Assembly (NCBI RefSeq): GCF_009729015.1
Contig: NZ_CP045482.1
Coordinates: forward strand, 1,422,001 to 1,486,000
DNA length: 64,000 bases
Reading direction: 5' to 3'
DNA from: Acidianus ambivalens
GTDB taxonomy: Archaea; Thermoproteota; Thermoprotei_A; Sulfolobales; Sulfolobaceae
The notes under the pieces were generated by a model, which saw only the letters and a program-made list of their open reading frames with translations, was not told where the DNA came from and did not search any database. The position numbers and the translations under genes are program-made. The stretch's first letter is position 1. Each line of letters starts with the position of its first letter. Below, piece after piece: positions 53,086 to 62,169 of the stretch.

Positions 53086-54219
53086 ATGCTTACAAAAAAG
53101 CAGTTAGCCCTAATCTCCGTAGGTACGTCACTATCTTTCTGGGACATATTTAACGTACCTTACATAGAAAACGAGGCATCTGCACAACTAGGTTCTATTA
53201 ACTCGACCTTAATCCTATCCGCAGAAATGATAGGATATTTTACTGGAGGAGCAATAAACGGGTTAATAGCGTCAAAGTACGGAAGAAAACTTGGAATAAT
53301 TCTTTCAATGTTAATCATCTTCCTTGGTTCAACTATTGGATTTTTCTCAACGTCGTTTCTTCAGTTAGCTATTGCAGAATTCATCATAGGTTTCGGAATA
53401 GAAGGCGAGGTAGCAGTAGTCCCTGCATACGTCTCTGAAATGTCTTCGGCAAATTTCAGAGGAAGGGCAGTAGGTTTCACCACCCTAGGAGGGTTCTTAA
53501 TGAGCCTTGTTGTAGGACCAGTAGCAGTAATTGCTGGAAGTAACTGGAGAATACTCTTCTTACCTTCTTTGATAATCTCAGCCTTCGCGCTCATTTTCAG
53601 AATTACACTTCCGGAATCAAAAATGTGGGAAGAGAAAAGGAGAGAGAAGATGGCCTGGGATAATACAGTCCTCCTCTTCCTAGCAATATGGTTTACAAGC
53701 TATTTTGCAGGCTACTCGCTCTTCAGTACTCCAGTCTTCTCATTACTTTCTAACAAGGGATTTTCCAACACTTCCCTCTATTTCACTTATATACTTTACG
53801 GAGATCCATTAGGAGTAACTTTAGCTTCCATATTAAACGATAAGTTGGAAAGGAAGTTCTCCTCCTCAGCTTCTAACTTATTAAGCGGAATAGCAATAAT
53901 TTCAATGCCCCTACTTGGAGGAGTTTCACTTTTGATAGCAGGGTTTATAGCCATGTTCTTCCAAGGTTTTAAGTTCCCCACTATGTACGCTTACACAGCA
54001 GAAAACCTTGGTACTAAAATCAGATCGCTGGGCTACGGTATAGCTGATGGGATAGGACACTTAGGAGGAGCGGTTGGGCCAGTATTGTTTGCGTTGACTT
54101 ACGGATACAACGTGGATTATTCATTTCTGCTGATAGGAATTGTTTCAATGCTTTCTGGGGTGATGCTATTAAAAGGTGCAAGAGTGAAAGGAAAGAGCCT
54201 TGAAGAAATCAAAGGATAA
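53086..54219 (+). CDS. MFS transporter (sugar/metabolite porter-like)
   Basis: The 377-residue carrier has about 11-12 spans, with [16 protein letters not shown] (loop 2-3) and, after span 6, [17 protein letters not shown] as the central loop. [17 protein letters not shown] is the span 4-5 motif with the conserved Arg. The C-terminal [15 protein letters not shown] resembles the K-S-L-E-E tail of other Sulfolobales sugar-porter-like MFS proteins (6849 and 58921 also end with K-S-L-E-E-V). It is shorter than usual (about 440-480), with reduced loops. It ends 45 bases before the IS607 copy. Substrate unknown. Confidence 0.78.
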   Translation: MLTKKQLALISVGTSLSFWDIFNVPYIENEASAQLGSINSTLILSAEMIGYFTGGAINGLIASKYGRKLGIILSMLIIFLGSTIGFFSTSFLQLAIAEFIIGFGIEGEVAVVPAYVSEMSSANFRGRAVGFTTLGGFLMSLVVGPVAVIAGSNWRILFLPSLIISAFALIFRITLPESKMWEEKRREKMAWDNTVLLFLAIWFTSYFAGYSLFSTPVFSLLSNKGFSNTSLYFTYILYGDPLGVTLASILNDKLERKFSSSASNLLSGIAIISMPLLGGVSLLIAGFIAMFFQGFKFPTMYAYTAENLGTKIRSLGYGIADGIGHLGGAVGPVLFALTYGYNVDYSFLLIGIVSMLSGVMLLKGARVKGKSLEEIKG

Positions 54220-54328
54220 ATTAAGTACGCATTCCTTTTTTAGTCTGAGAAAATTTAATCTTATGCCGTTGCCAACAGTTTCCAATAAACCGTGAAGTTT
54301 ATATACTTTGTATGTAAAACTAATTACA

Positions 54329-54912
54329 ATGCTAAAACCTAAAGAAGTCTGCCAACGCTTAGGAATATCATACCGCACTTTACAGAGCTACGTAAAGAAA
54401 GGATACATCAAACCAGTAATACTACAGAGTGGAAAGTGGAGGTTCAGAGAAGAAGACGTAGAAAAACTGATGGGTATTGTAAGAAGGAGGAAAGTGATAC
54501 TTTATGCTAGGGTATCATCAAACGCACAAAAAGACGACTTGGTAAACCAATTAAAATACCTGCAAGAACAAGTAAAGGACTACGACCAAGTAATAACAGA
54601 CGTGGGTTCTGGGTTAAACATGAAGAGAAAAGGATTCCTCAAATTATTAAGAATGATACTAAACAACGAAGTGTCGAAAGTAGTCATAGCTTACCCAGAA
54701 ACACTGACAAGGTTTGGTTTCGAGATAATAGAGGAAGTGTGCAAAGCACATAATTGCGAAATAGTAGTTCTTAATATGGAAGACAAAACACCAGAACAAG
54801 AGTTGATAGAGGATTTGGTCTCCATACTTGTATCATTTAGCGGAAAACTCTACGGAATGAGGAGTCAAAATACGAAAAGGTGGAAAAGTGTGTCGAAGAA
54901 CTTAAGAATTAA
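54329..54912 (+). pseudogene. tnpA: IS607 TnpA serine recombinase, frameshifted near the end
   Basis: ATG 54329 gives MLKPKEVCQRLGISYRTLQS (MerR-type helix-turn-helix) and then VILYARVSSNAQKDDLVNQL with the catalytic Ser, DVGSGLNMKRKGF and VIAYPETLTRFGFEIIEEVC. After LYGMRS the frame should continue H-K-Y-E-K-V-E-K-C-V-E-E-L-K-N and stop at 54912. One base is missing, so the reading runs on into the tnpB frame. Only the last ~18 residues (C-terminal helix) are affected, so partial activity is conceivable. Confidence 0.75.
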
Positions 54913-56179
54913 ATCACTCCAACCAGAGGAGGAGTACATTTACCTAACTTACTCCTTGGAGAATGATAAGAAGGAGGAGACGAAAATATTATTAGAGAAC
55001 TACAAGACACTACTGCAAAAAGCTTTAGACTGGTTATGGGAGAAGGTGAAGGTAGAGAGAAAAGAAGCGAAGAAAGGTAAGAAAGTATTTACGAAGGTTA
55101 AAATAACCTTGCCTAAGAAAAAGCAAGTATACAATACGCTAAGGGATGAGTTAGAGAATATCAACAACTTAGCTTCACACTATGTTGATAAGGCAATTAA
55201 TGACGCTTACTCAATACTGGAAAGTTGGAGGAGGAGAGTCGAGAAGGGACAAGCGTCATTGAGTAAACCTAGATTGAAGAAGGTTTACGTTAGGATTAAG
55301 TCAACTCTTAGGAAGGTTGATGGCGAGAGAGTAAGGATTACAGTAAGACCTTACGAGTATATTACCTTCTCTTGGTCTCACACTTGGTTCTCTAAACGGG
55401 TTAAGGGGCTAGAACTAGGTGAGCCCGTGATAAAGGAGGATAAAGTGTACCTGCCATTTCGTTACAAGTTACCTTGGTTTACTCCCCTTGACTTTCTCTC
55501 TATTGATAGTAACCTCTATACTCTAGACGCATACGATGGAGAGAAGTTCGTCACGTTTTCCATCAAGGAGCTTTACAGTCTAAAATAGGGTATGAAATTA
55601 AAGAGGAGTAAAATACAGTCTTTTGCTTCAAAGCACGGTAGGAAGGGGAAGGAATTGATGAGAAAATATTCCCACCGTGAGAGGAACCGTGTGCTGGATT
55701 ATGTTCACAAGTTCGTTAACAGTTTGCTGGAGATGTATCCTCTCACGTTGTTTGTTGTTGAGAAGTTGAATAAGCAAGAGATGTTTAGGGATGCTAACGA
55801 CTCCCTTTCTAAAAAGATTTCTAAGACTGTGTGGAGGTCGATTCACCGTGTGCTAAAGTATAAGGCTCCTCTTTACGGTTCCTTCTTGAAGGAGGTTAAC
55901 CCACACCTCACTTCCAAGTCCTGCCCCAGATGTGGATGGGTTTCCCGAAAGGTTGGCAGGACTTTTCATTGCGAGAGGTGTGGGTTCACTCTAGATAGAC
56001 AATTAAACGCGTCATTAAATATTTACCTCAAGATGTGCGGGTTTCCCCACATCCGTGAAATACCGCGGGTGTGGGTTGGGGTTATCCCGCTAAAGGGGCG
56101 GAGGGGTAACGGGTTTCCCCGTGACTCTGATGAAGCCCAAGGGCTGAGAATTAGATACAATTTCATGAAAATTCAATGA
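54890..56179 (+). pseudogene. tnpB: IS607 TnpB nuclease with in-frame TAG
   Basis: It starts at GTG 54890 (MSKNLRIKSLQPEEEYIYLT), overlapping the native tnpA stop. RuvC-I (FLSIDSNLYTLDAYDG) is followed ~30 residues later by TAG 55586-55588 in the same frame. The rest continues MKLKRSKIQSFASKHGRKGK.., RuvC-II (LTLFVVEKLNKQEM), zinc ribbon (SCPRCGWVSRKV..FHCERCG) and RuvC-III (TLDRQLNASLNIYL). Apart from the stop all parts are present, with about 429 codons in total. TnpB acts as an RNA-guided DNA nuclease; this copy is dead unless the stop is suppressed. The C-terminal codons carry strong hairpins typical of the omega-RNA region. Confidence 0.8.
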
Positions 56180-56582
56180 AGCCCAAACCCCATTTTCTCA
56201 TCACCGCCTTAACTTCCCTTCCCACCAAATCCAATTTTTTAGCATCTATTAAGAAGTCCTCACAAACTACTGCTCTTCTATGGGCTCTTGACCAATCTTC
56301 TTTATAAAGAATTAGACCGTAATTAAATATCTCATGAATTAAGTAACAACTGGTATTATCATCTATTGAAACAAGATCTATCTTTTCCGTATCTAAGTAA
56401 TCTGAGAGATCCTTCCACAATTTCATGTACTCATCAAAGCTTAACCCTTTGAATTCTACTGCAATATCGATGTCGTTACCTTTTCCTTTCTTAGCCAGAG
56501 AACCGAATAACACAGCGTAATATATATTGTAATCCTTCCAATTGAATGCTTTCAGCTTATCTAAGTAATCTTGTAAGTCCAC
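56163..56582 (-). CDS. MNT-type nucleotidyltransferase, 3' end replaced by IS607
   Basis: The 139-residue protein from ATG 56582 (MDLQDYLDKLKAFNWKDYNI) has the MNT signature YYAVLFGSLAKKGKGNDIDI (G-S..D-I-D). It continues EKIDLVSIDDNTSCYLIHEI and LYKEDWSRAHRRAVVCEDFL, as in MntA-type antitoxins. The last eight or so residues (..GLGFIEFS) and the stop are encoded by the right end of the IS607 element, so the native C-terminus is lost. A HEPN partner would be expected next to it but is not present. It may still fold, since only the tail is altered. Confidence 0.65.
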   Translation of the reverse strand: MDLQDYLDKLKAFNWKDYNIYYAVLFGSLAKKGKGNDIDIAVEFKGLSFDEYMKLWKDLSDYLDTEKIDLVSIDDNTSCYLIHEIFNYGLILYKEDWSRAHRRAVVCEDFLIDAKKLDLVGREVKAVMRKWGLGFIEFS

Positions 56583-56731
56583 ATATTATGATAATATGGA
56601 GAATTAAAAAGAGGTTCTATGAAAGTTTTCAATGGTCTTCTAAAGGCTTATCCGTCTGAACTGTAAAATAATAGTAGTATGATACCGAATTATTAGTTAA
56701 CCTTAAATTAACTTCTTTAACATTGTTAACT

Positions 56732-58141
56732 ATGAACCAGAAAATTGTGCTCCTTGTTTTATCGTTAGGAACTTTAATGGCAGCAGTAGATACTACAATC
56801 GTACTTTTAGCGTTGCCAACTATTACCGATTGCTTACATACCAACCTATTCTCATCAATATGGGTGTTATTAGCGTATTTAATAGTCCTGGCAGTACTAT
56901 CTACTCAAGCAGGAAGGATAGGAGACTTAATAGGAAGAGGTAAAATTTACAATTCTGGGTTTATTTTATTCACATTAGCCTCAGCATTGGCTGGAATTTC
57001 CCCTAACGTTTGTTTATTAATTTCCTTCAGAGTTATTCAAGCAATAGGTGGAGCTTTGCTTACCTCAAACTCCTATGCGATAATTGCAGACGTTTTTCCT
57101 CCTAACTCTAGGGGTAAAGCTTACGGAATAACCGCACTTGGGTGGAACGTAGGTGCTTTGTTAGGTATCGTCTTAGGAGGAGTATTAACTACCTTTTTCG
57201 GCTGGAGGTTCATATTTTACATTAATGTACCTATAGGTATAATTTCAGTAATTTTAGGCATAAGAGAAATAAGGGACTCTCGCGTTATAAAGAATAAGCT
57301 AGATATCACTGGTTCTGTCATATTAGGAGTGTCCTTGGCTTTAATTTCCGTTGGGTCAATGATGATAGCCGGGATAGGAGTAAACATTATGGACGTGGTA
57401 GAAATTATCCTCGGAATTGCTTTACTCCCGTTCTTTGTTATAAATGAAAGTAAAGTGCAATCACCAATAATAAATTTGAAATTGTTTAAAATAAGACTTT
57501 TATCATTTTCCCTATTAGCTAGCCTGTTTCAAGGAATAGGAGCTCTTTCAATTACATTCCTTTTAATAATGTACTTACAAGGAGTTAGAGGATTAACTCC
57601 TTTACAATCTTCATTACTTTTAACTCCTGGCTATGTTGTTGCCAGCGTATTGGCCCCCTTCATGGGAAGGATTGCCGACAAAGGAAGGCCGGGATTATTG
57701 GCAGGAATAGGTTTACTCTTCATTTTCGCATCCCTCATGCTCTATTATTTTATTCTAACGCCTTCTACTCCTTATTTCACGATATTAGGGATAACCGCAA
57801 TAACCGGCATAGGCTCAGCAATGTTCTGGCCATCAAATGCTACTGCAGTCATGTTTTCTGCGCCTAAAGAATACTACGGTTCCGTATCAGGGGTTTCGAG
57901 GACTTTAGGCAGTATAGGGACTACCTTAAGTTACGTTATGAGTATTACTGTAGCAACTTTAGTAATTCCAAGGCAGGTCGCCTTTGAAATTTTCCTCGGA
58001 ACTAACGTTTTGGACGATGACGTAAGTAATGCCTTTGTTAACGGATTGCATTTTGCGTTTTTGATTTCTGCAACAATCATAATCGTAGCGGCATTATTTT
58101 CAGTTTTAGGCGGTTCGACAAACGTGAAGAGATCTTATTAG
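56732..58141 (+). CDS. MFS transporter, DHA2 (EmrB/QacA, 14-span) family
   Basis: ATG 56732 (the frame opens at 56723 with TTG) gives about 469 residues: MNQKIVLLVLSLGTLMAAVD with TTIVLLALPTI (the D-x-T-I-V-x-x-A-L-P span 1 motif of DHA2), QAGRIGDLIGRGKIYN (loop 2-3), RVIQAIGGALLTSNSYAIIA (span 4) and GWNVGALLGIVLGGVLTTFF, G-W-R-x-I-F-x-I-N-x-P-I-G in span 6. 14 spans are expected. Members export drugs, siderophores or lipids by proton antiport. The specific substrate here is unknown. It is a single gene. Confidence 0.82.
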   Translation: MNQKIVLLVLSLGTLMAAVDTTIVLLALPTITDCLHTNLFSSIWVLLAYLIVLAVLSTQAGRIGDLIGRGKIYNSGFILFTLASALAGISPNVCLLISFRVIQAIGGALLTSNSYAIIADVFPPNSRGKAYGITALGWNVGALLGIVLGGVLTTFFGWRFIFYINVPIGIISVILGIREIRDSRVIKNKLDITGSVILGVSLALISVGSMMIAGIGVNIMDVVEIILGIALLPFFVINESKVQSPIINLKLFKIRLLSFSLLASLFQGIGALSITFLLIMYLQGVRGLTPLQSSLLLTPGYVVASVLAPFMGRIADKGRPGLLAGIGLLFIFASLMLYYFILTPSTPYFTILGITAITGIGSAMFWPSNATAVMFSAPKEYYGSVSGVSRTLGSIGTTLSYVMSITVATLVIPRQVAFEIFLGTNVLDDDVSNAFVNGLHFAFLISATIIIVAALFSVLGGSTNVKRSY

Positions 58142-58253
58142 ATCATTTATTTTTACTTCTTCTTTTAGTATTATGTTAGTAATTCTCTTCATTCAATTTA
58201 GTTTTTGGCTAAACGTAAATTTGAAAGATTATATAAACATTTTTAGAAGTATA

Positions 58254-58921
58254 TATCTAACGACGTAAATACAGTATTCAAGAAATACCCCAAGAGAGCA
58301 ATCTTAGGTCTGTGGCTAATGGCAGGGCAGGCTTTCCTTTATAACGCAATATTCTTTACTTATGCATTAATACTAGGCAAATTCTACGGTGTTCCTGCAG
58401 ATCAAATAGGCCTTTATATATTTCCTTTTGCAATAGGTAACTTCTTTGGTCCTCTATTACTAGGAAAGCTATTTGACACATTAGGAAAGAAGACGATGAT
58501 ATCATTAACTTATATACTATCAGGAGGGCTTCTTCCCTTCACTGGCTACTTATTCTATCTAGGAGTATTGAGCGCATTAACTCAAACTATAGCTTGGGTA
58601 ATAATATTCTTCTTCGCCTCAGCAGGAGCAAGCTCAGCTTATTTGACTGTTAGCGAAGTATTTCCTTTAGAAATTAGGGCAATGGCAATTGCAGTATTTT
58701 ATGCAATAGGGACAGGAATAGGAGGAGTAATGGCTCCTTCAGTCTTCGGTGCATTAATTGGCTCCGGTTTGCCGATAAACCTATTCTATGGTTACCTATT
58801 AGGAGCAGGATTAATGGCAGTTGCTGGAGTAGTAGAACTATTTTACGGTGTTAATGCTGAAAGGAAGAGCTTAGAGGAAGTCGCAAGACCATTAACGGAA
58901 GTTGAAGAAATTAGAGAATAA
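58254..58921 (+). pseudogene. MFS transporter, C-terminal half only
   Basis: An open frame from about 58254 reads SNDVNTVFKKYPKRAILGLW, LMAGQAFLYNAIFFTYALIL and continues with six spans. It includes LLGKLFDTLGKKTMISLTYI (loop 8-9) and SEVFPLEIRAMAIAVFYAIG (span 10-11 with the conserved E..R), ending NAERKSLEEVARPLTEVEEI. This is the second half of a sugar-porter-like carrier (compare 8354). The first six spans are missing, and an AT-rich region without coding signal lies upstream. Translation from ATG 58319 would give half a transporter, so I treat it as a remnant. An independent six-span protein is possible but rare. Confidence 0.65.
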
Positions 58922-58961
58922 AAAGAAAGCAAGAAAGGCGTTACATAAATTTTACTTTTTA

Positions 58962-59492
58962 TTATTTCTTCTCTTTTCTTTTTAATACTAATCCAAAATG
59001 ATAAGGACCGGCTTCAAATTCTTTTTCTAGTTCGAAATCTGGTGAAAAGAAATTGACATAATCTTCTTTACTCATCCTTACGCTCTTAGGCGGTCCGAAG
59101 TTAGCGTCTTTCTTCCAGTCTACTATTATAACCTCACCTTCAGGCTTAAGAATTCTCTTAACTTCCTCGTAAACTTTTTTCTTATCCCTCATATCGTGGA
59201 AAGAGTTTGCAAATAAAACTTGGTCTACGGAAGAGGAAGGAATAGACGTTTTACAAGCGTCTTCATTAAGGAATATTGCGCCTTTTGCCATTTCCTTAGC
59301 AATCTCTAGAAGTTCCTTATTCCTATCTACACAGTAAACTTTTTCTGCATACTTAACCAAGAACTGACAATAATATCCGGGGCCACAACCTAACTCTGCG
59401 ACAACACCGTGGATAATAGAAGGAAGGAACTTTTCCGGGTCTTCTATCTTCTTCCTCTCTGGATTTAGATTGTGGGTAACAAATTTATCCAT
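58962..59492 (-). CDS. Class I SAM-dependent methyltransferase
   Basis: The 176-residue enzyme has motif I VAELGCGPGYYCQFL (SAM binding), post-I VYCVDRNKELLEIAKEM, motif II-like VDQVLFANSFHDMRDKKKVY, and EEVKRILKPEGEVIIVDWKK (motif III). It is of the UbiE/Methyltransf_11 type, small-molecule-type rather than nucleic-acid-type by layout. Acceptor unknown. It lies downstream of the MFS remnant on the opposite strand and 30 bases from an APC permease gene on the same strand, so the permease (upstream) and methyltransferase may be co-transcribed. Confidence 0.82.
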   Translation of the reverse strand: MDKFVTHNLNPERKKIEDPEKFLPSIIHGVVAELGCGPGYYCQFLVKYAEKVYCVDRNKELLEIAKEMAKGAIFLNEDACKTSIPSSSVDQVLFANSFHDMRDKKKVYEEVKRILKPEGEVIIVDWKKDANFGPPKSVRMSKEDYVNFFSPDFELEKEFEAGPYHFGLVLKRKEKK

Positions 59493-59522
59493 AAAGTACT
59501 TTCTCTTCCAAATTTAAAAATG

Positions 59523-60797
59523 TTATTCTAATTTGCCGTGAGGACTTAATCTTTTTCCTTTCTCTATTACGTTTATCTGAACGTGAACTTCATGAAGCAA
59601 CAGTCCAACGATTAGTGAAACTGCACCAAGCATTAAACTTTCTTTACCTAAGGAGATGATAACTACCAAGGAGAGGATCACGGAAATTGTTTGAAGAGCA
59701 GGATATGCTGGCGCTGAAAACTTTCCATACATTCCTCTTCTCCTAGAAATAATTACTGCTGTTGCAGTAGTAATGTATGAAAATACGGTACCAAAGTTAG
59801 AAACTAAACCTATTACTTCCACATTACCTAAACCTAGAGAGGAAATCATTATTCCTAGAACAACTACTGAGGAAAGAAGATCTTTAGAAAATCGTCTAGG
59901 TATTAAATTATCTTCCGCCATTTGCTTTAACGTCCTAACTGTTGCTATTATAGTTGATAAAGTAACAGTTACTGTAGCAATTACCGCAGTGGACGAAATT
60001 AATATAACTACGTAGGTAGGGGCGTGAATTTCTTGGAGGGCAAAAGATAAAGGATTACCTTGAGTGCCGTAAACTTGCCAAGGTAATACGTAAAGCATTG
60101 AAAATACTACCAAGATGTAAAGTATAGAGGTTATGATCAAGGAAAGGATTATTGCTTTTGGAACTTTCCTTTCTCCGTCCTCGACGTCAGGAGTTAAAGT
60201 TGCTATAGTGTTAAATCCTGAGTAGGCAAAGAAAGCTAAAGAAGCTCCAGAAAGTATACCTTGAATTCCGTGAGGAGCTATTGGAGTAAAATGGGAAGGA
60301 GTAAATTTACCTACAAGAAGGGAAAATGAAATGAAAGAGACAAGTCCTATTATGTTTATAATAACTAGAGCAGTTTCAATTTCTGATGCTAATTTTAATC
60401 CTGCCAAGTAAATTAAACCTAGGGCTATTATTAGAGCTCCTGCAATTACATAATCAAGGGAAGGAAAAGGTAAATAACTTGCGAAACCTAGAGCTGTTGC
60501 TGCTCCAGAGATAGAATAGGAGATCATCCTCATCCATCCAACTAGAAAGCCTACAGTATCCCCCATAGTCAGCTTTGCAAAGGAATAAACTCCACCCTCA
60601 GTGTTAGGGAATTTTGACGCTAACTCAGCACTGTTTAATCCTATGCTCATAGCCAGTAATCCCGTAATTATGAAGGAAAGTAAAGCTCCTGGCCCCGCTA
60701 AGTAAATTATGCTTCCAGCCATTACGAATATTCCTGCTCCTATAATATTTCCCAAACCTATTGCCGTAGCCTCAAGTAAGTTAAGTTTTCTTTTCAC
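59523..60797 (-). CDS. APC-superfamily amino acid permease
   Basis: The 424-residue, 12-span transporter begins MKRKLNLLEATAIGLGNIIG, with span 1 GLGNIIGAGIFVMAGSI (the APC helix-break motif G-x-x-I-G-A-G-I-F), span 6 GASLAFFAYSGFNTIATLTP followed by the acidic loop DVEDGERKVPKAI, and NLIPRRFSK before span 9. This is the common APA/CAT-like branch, unlike the KEIPPE-tailed group elsewhere in the window. It probably imports amino acids by proton coupling. The methyltransferase gene follows after 30 bases. It starts at ATG 60797. Confidence 0.85.
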   Translation of the reverse strand: MKRKLNLLEATAIGLGNIIGAGIFVMAGSIIYLAGPGALLSFIITGLLAMSIGLNSAELASKFPNTEGGVYSFAKLTMGDTVGFLVGWMRMISYSISGAATALGFASYLPFPSLDYVIAGALIIALGLIYLAGLKLASEIETALVIINIIGLVSFISFSLLVGKFTPSHFTPIAPHGIQGILSGASLAFFAYSGFNTIATLTPDVEDGERKVPKAIILSLIITSILYILVVFSMLYVLPWQVYGTQGNPLSFALQEIHAPTYVVILISSTAVIATVTVTLSTIIATVRTLKQMAEDNLIPRRFSKDLLSSVVVLGIMISSLGLGNVEVIGLVSNFGTVFSYITTATAVIISRRRGMYGKFSAPAYPALQTISVILSLVVIISLGKESLMLGAVSLIVGLLLHEVHVQINVIEKGKRLSPHGKLE

Positions 60798-60828
60798 ACT
60801 AAGAGAAGCACAGTCTTATCTTAAAAAA

Positions 60829-61137
60829 TTAGAATTCATTAAAATCGTCAACCACAACCAGGTGAGGCGAAGAAAGTACGTTCCTAACTATCCAAAAATC
60901 CTTATTTTTATAACAAACTAATTGATAATCCAGCTTTACTCCGTTAAGTTCTTCGCCGAAAGAGTAAAGAATTCTTAGTCCGTTCCTGCCTAAGCATCTT
61001 TCGCTAATTATTAAAACGTCTAGGTCGCTTGCTGGGTAATAATTTCCCTTAATCCTGCTACCGTGAAGGATGATAGCCACTTTTCCAAAGGTAGGCCTAA
61101 TCTTTTCCGCTAATTGAACGAAGAAGCTCTTCTCCAA
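60829..61137 (-). CDS. MNT-type nucleotidyltransferase (antitoxin half of HEPN/MNT)
   Basis: The 102-residue protein starts at TTG 61137 (MEKSFFVQLAEKIRPTFGKV). Signature: AIILHGSRIKGNYYPASDLD followed by V-L-I, i.e. G-S-R-x-x-G..S-D-x-D-V with both metal Asps. The later LDYQLVCYKNKDFWIV supplies the third strand. It overlaps the 3' end of the HEPN gene, which is frameshifted. The motif set is intact, so the transferase could work, but its target is broken. Confidence 0.78.
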   Translation of the reverse strand: MEKSFFVQLAEKIRPTFGKVAIILHGSRIKGNYYPASDLDVLIISERCLGRNGLRILYSFGEELNGVKLDYQLVCYKNKDFWIVRNVLSSPHLVVVDDFNEF

Positions 61138-61500
61138 ATTTTATCACCATCATTGCTGTATTTAAGCATTCCTCAGCATCTTCTTTTGTGTAGGAGTATG
61201 ACAAGTTATACCTTGAGAGTAGATATTCGTTACTTATATCTTTTAATTTATCCCTATTATTCCTTACAAATTCTTCAATAATCTCAAGATCCCCTCTTTT
61301 TAACTTTATATAGCTTAGAATTTCTCTAACATCGTAACTGCAGGAAAACTTCCAACCAATGAAATACTAACCCCCTTGATGTATAATTCTGCTGAAAGGC
61401 TTGAAAGAAAGCACGCCTCAGAATAAAATAGCGAAATCTTAGCCAATTCCAGGTACCTCCTTGCCTTCTCCATTAGTTCATTAGCCTCGCTATAAACCAT
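61097..61500 (-). pseudogene. HEPN-domain protein, frameshifted
   Basis: ATG 61500 gives MVYSEANELMEKARRYLELA, KISLFYSEACFLSSLSAELY and ends at TAA about 61317. One base off, the frame reads DVREILSYIKLKRGDLEIIE, EFVRNNRDKLKDISNEYLLS, RYNLSYSYTKEDAEECLNTA and stops at 61099-61097 inside the MNT start region. The two halves form a normal HEPN protein: S-A-E-L in helix 2, D-V-R-E-I-L, S-R-Y. A single missing base near 61330 explains it. Length then agrees with the intact relative at 5548-5925. Confidence 0.75.
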
Positions 61501-61607
61501 GAGATAGTTTATAGTATGAAGAATTTAAACAGTACGCAAACTAAGCCTTAATTCTATTGTTTATACTTTTGAGAGTTCTTAAAGGTAGAATGAAACAAAC
61601 GTTAATA

Positions 61608-61838
61608 TCAACTATTATTGTTATTTAATGCTTCCTCAATTGAGTTATCTATATCTTCTTGCGTTATGGTTCTGTTAAACCTTACAGTAGTCCATTTTCT
61701 CCTATAGGGTTTAACTATTATAATACCTTCCTTTTCGTCTAAAGTGCTATCGACAAAATCACCTTCTTTAATGCCTAATTTTTCTCTCACCTCTAACGGT
61801 ATAGTAATTTGAAAGTTACTAGTAACCTTTATTTTCAT
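61608..61838 (-). CDS. AbrB/SpoVT-type DNA-binding protein (orphan VapB-like)
   Basis: The 76-residue protein begins MKIKVTSNFQITIPLEVREK with LGIKEGDFVDSTLDEKEGI: a swapped-hairpin AbrB domain (I-T-I-P-x-E-V-R-E-K-L-G-I-K-E-G-D). The C-terminal half (RRKWTTVRFNRTITQEDIDN, SIEEALNNNNS) is a toxin-binding-type helix. No vapC/PIN gene adjoins it: the next gene in its direction is the HEPN pseudogene about 100 bases on. It may act alone as a repressor or counter a VapC encoded elsewhere. Confidence 0.75.
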   Translation of the reverse strand: MKIKVTSNFQITIPLEVREKLGIKEGDFVDSTLDEKEGIIIVKPYRRKWTTVRFNRTITQEDIDNSIEEALNNNNS

Positions 61839-62169
61839 AGTAAAGAATTAATACTATTAGTAGAATATAAATATTTACTGCATTTAAAACGTCTAATGTA
61901 TTTATTACTGATTTCGTCGAGTCTACGGTTTGAGTACGATTACTTTTATTGAGAAGGCCTTAAAAATCTCTCCTTCACCATATCATATGCTATTTGATCC
62001 AAGTTCATGAGTATTAATTAAAATCAATTGTTTCTAACTACTCTTAAAATAGACGTGAAAGTTTAAAAATATCTTAACGTTACAGAGTCTAGCAAATTAA
62101 CAACGTTAATCTCAAGTTTAATTGATTAAAGATGGCATTATTTTTAAAGTTGGAAGTCGAAATCAATAT

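Larger units (their letters stand above)
54264..56192 (+). mobile_element. IS607-family insertion sequence (full length, inactivated)
   Basis: The left end begins TGCCGTTGCCAACAGTTTCC. It contains tnpA (serine recombinase) and tnpB in the standard order. The right end lies near 56180-56192 (ATGAAGCCCAAACCCC), where the sequence changes to the host MNT gene. End positions were set by comparison with the miniature copy at 51277-51480 and the partial left end at 10291-10330. Sulfolobales IS607 elements insert without target duplication, and I see none. Both genes carry lesions. Confidence 0.75.

Noticed and set aside
62122..62169. Longer N-terminus for the aldehyde dehydrogenase (TTG 62122)
   Set aside because: The extra 16 residues do not resemble the family, which starts shortly before the E-L-F-I-N-G-E-W motif. 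ATG 62170 fits.
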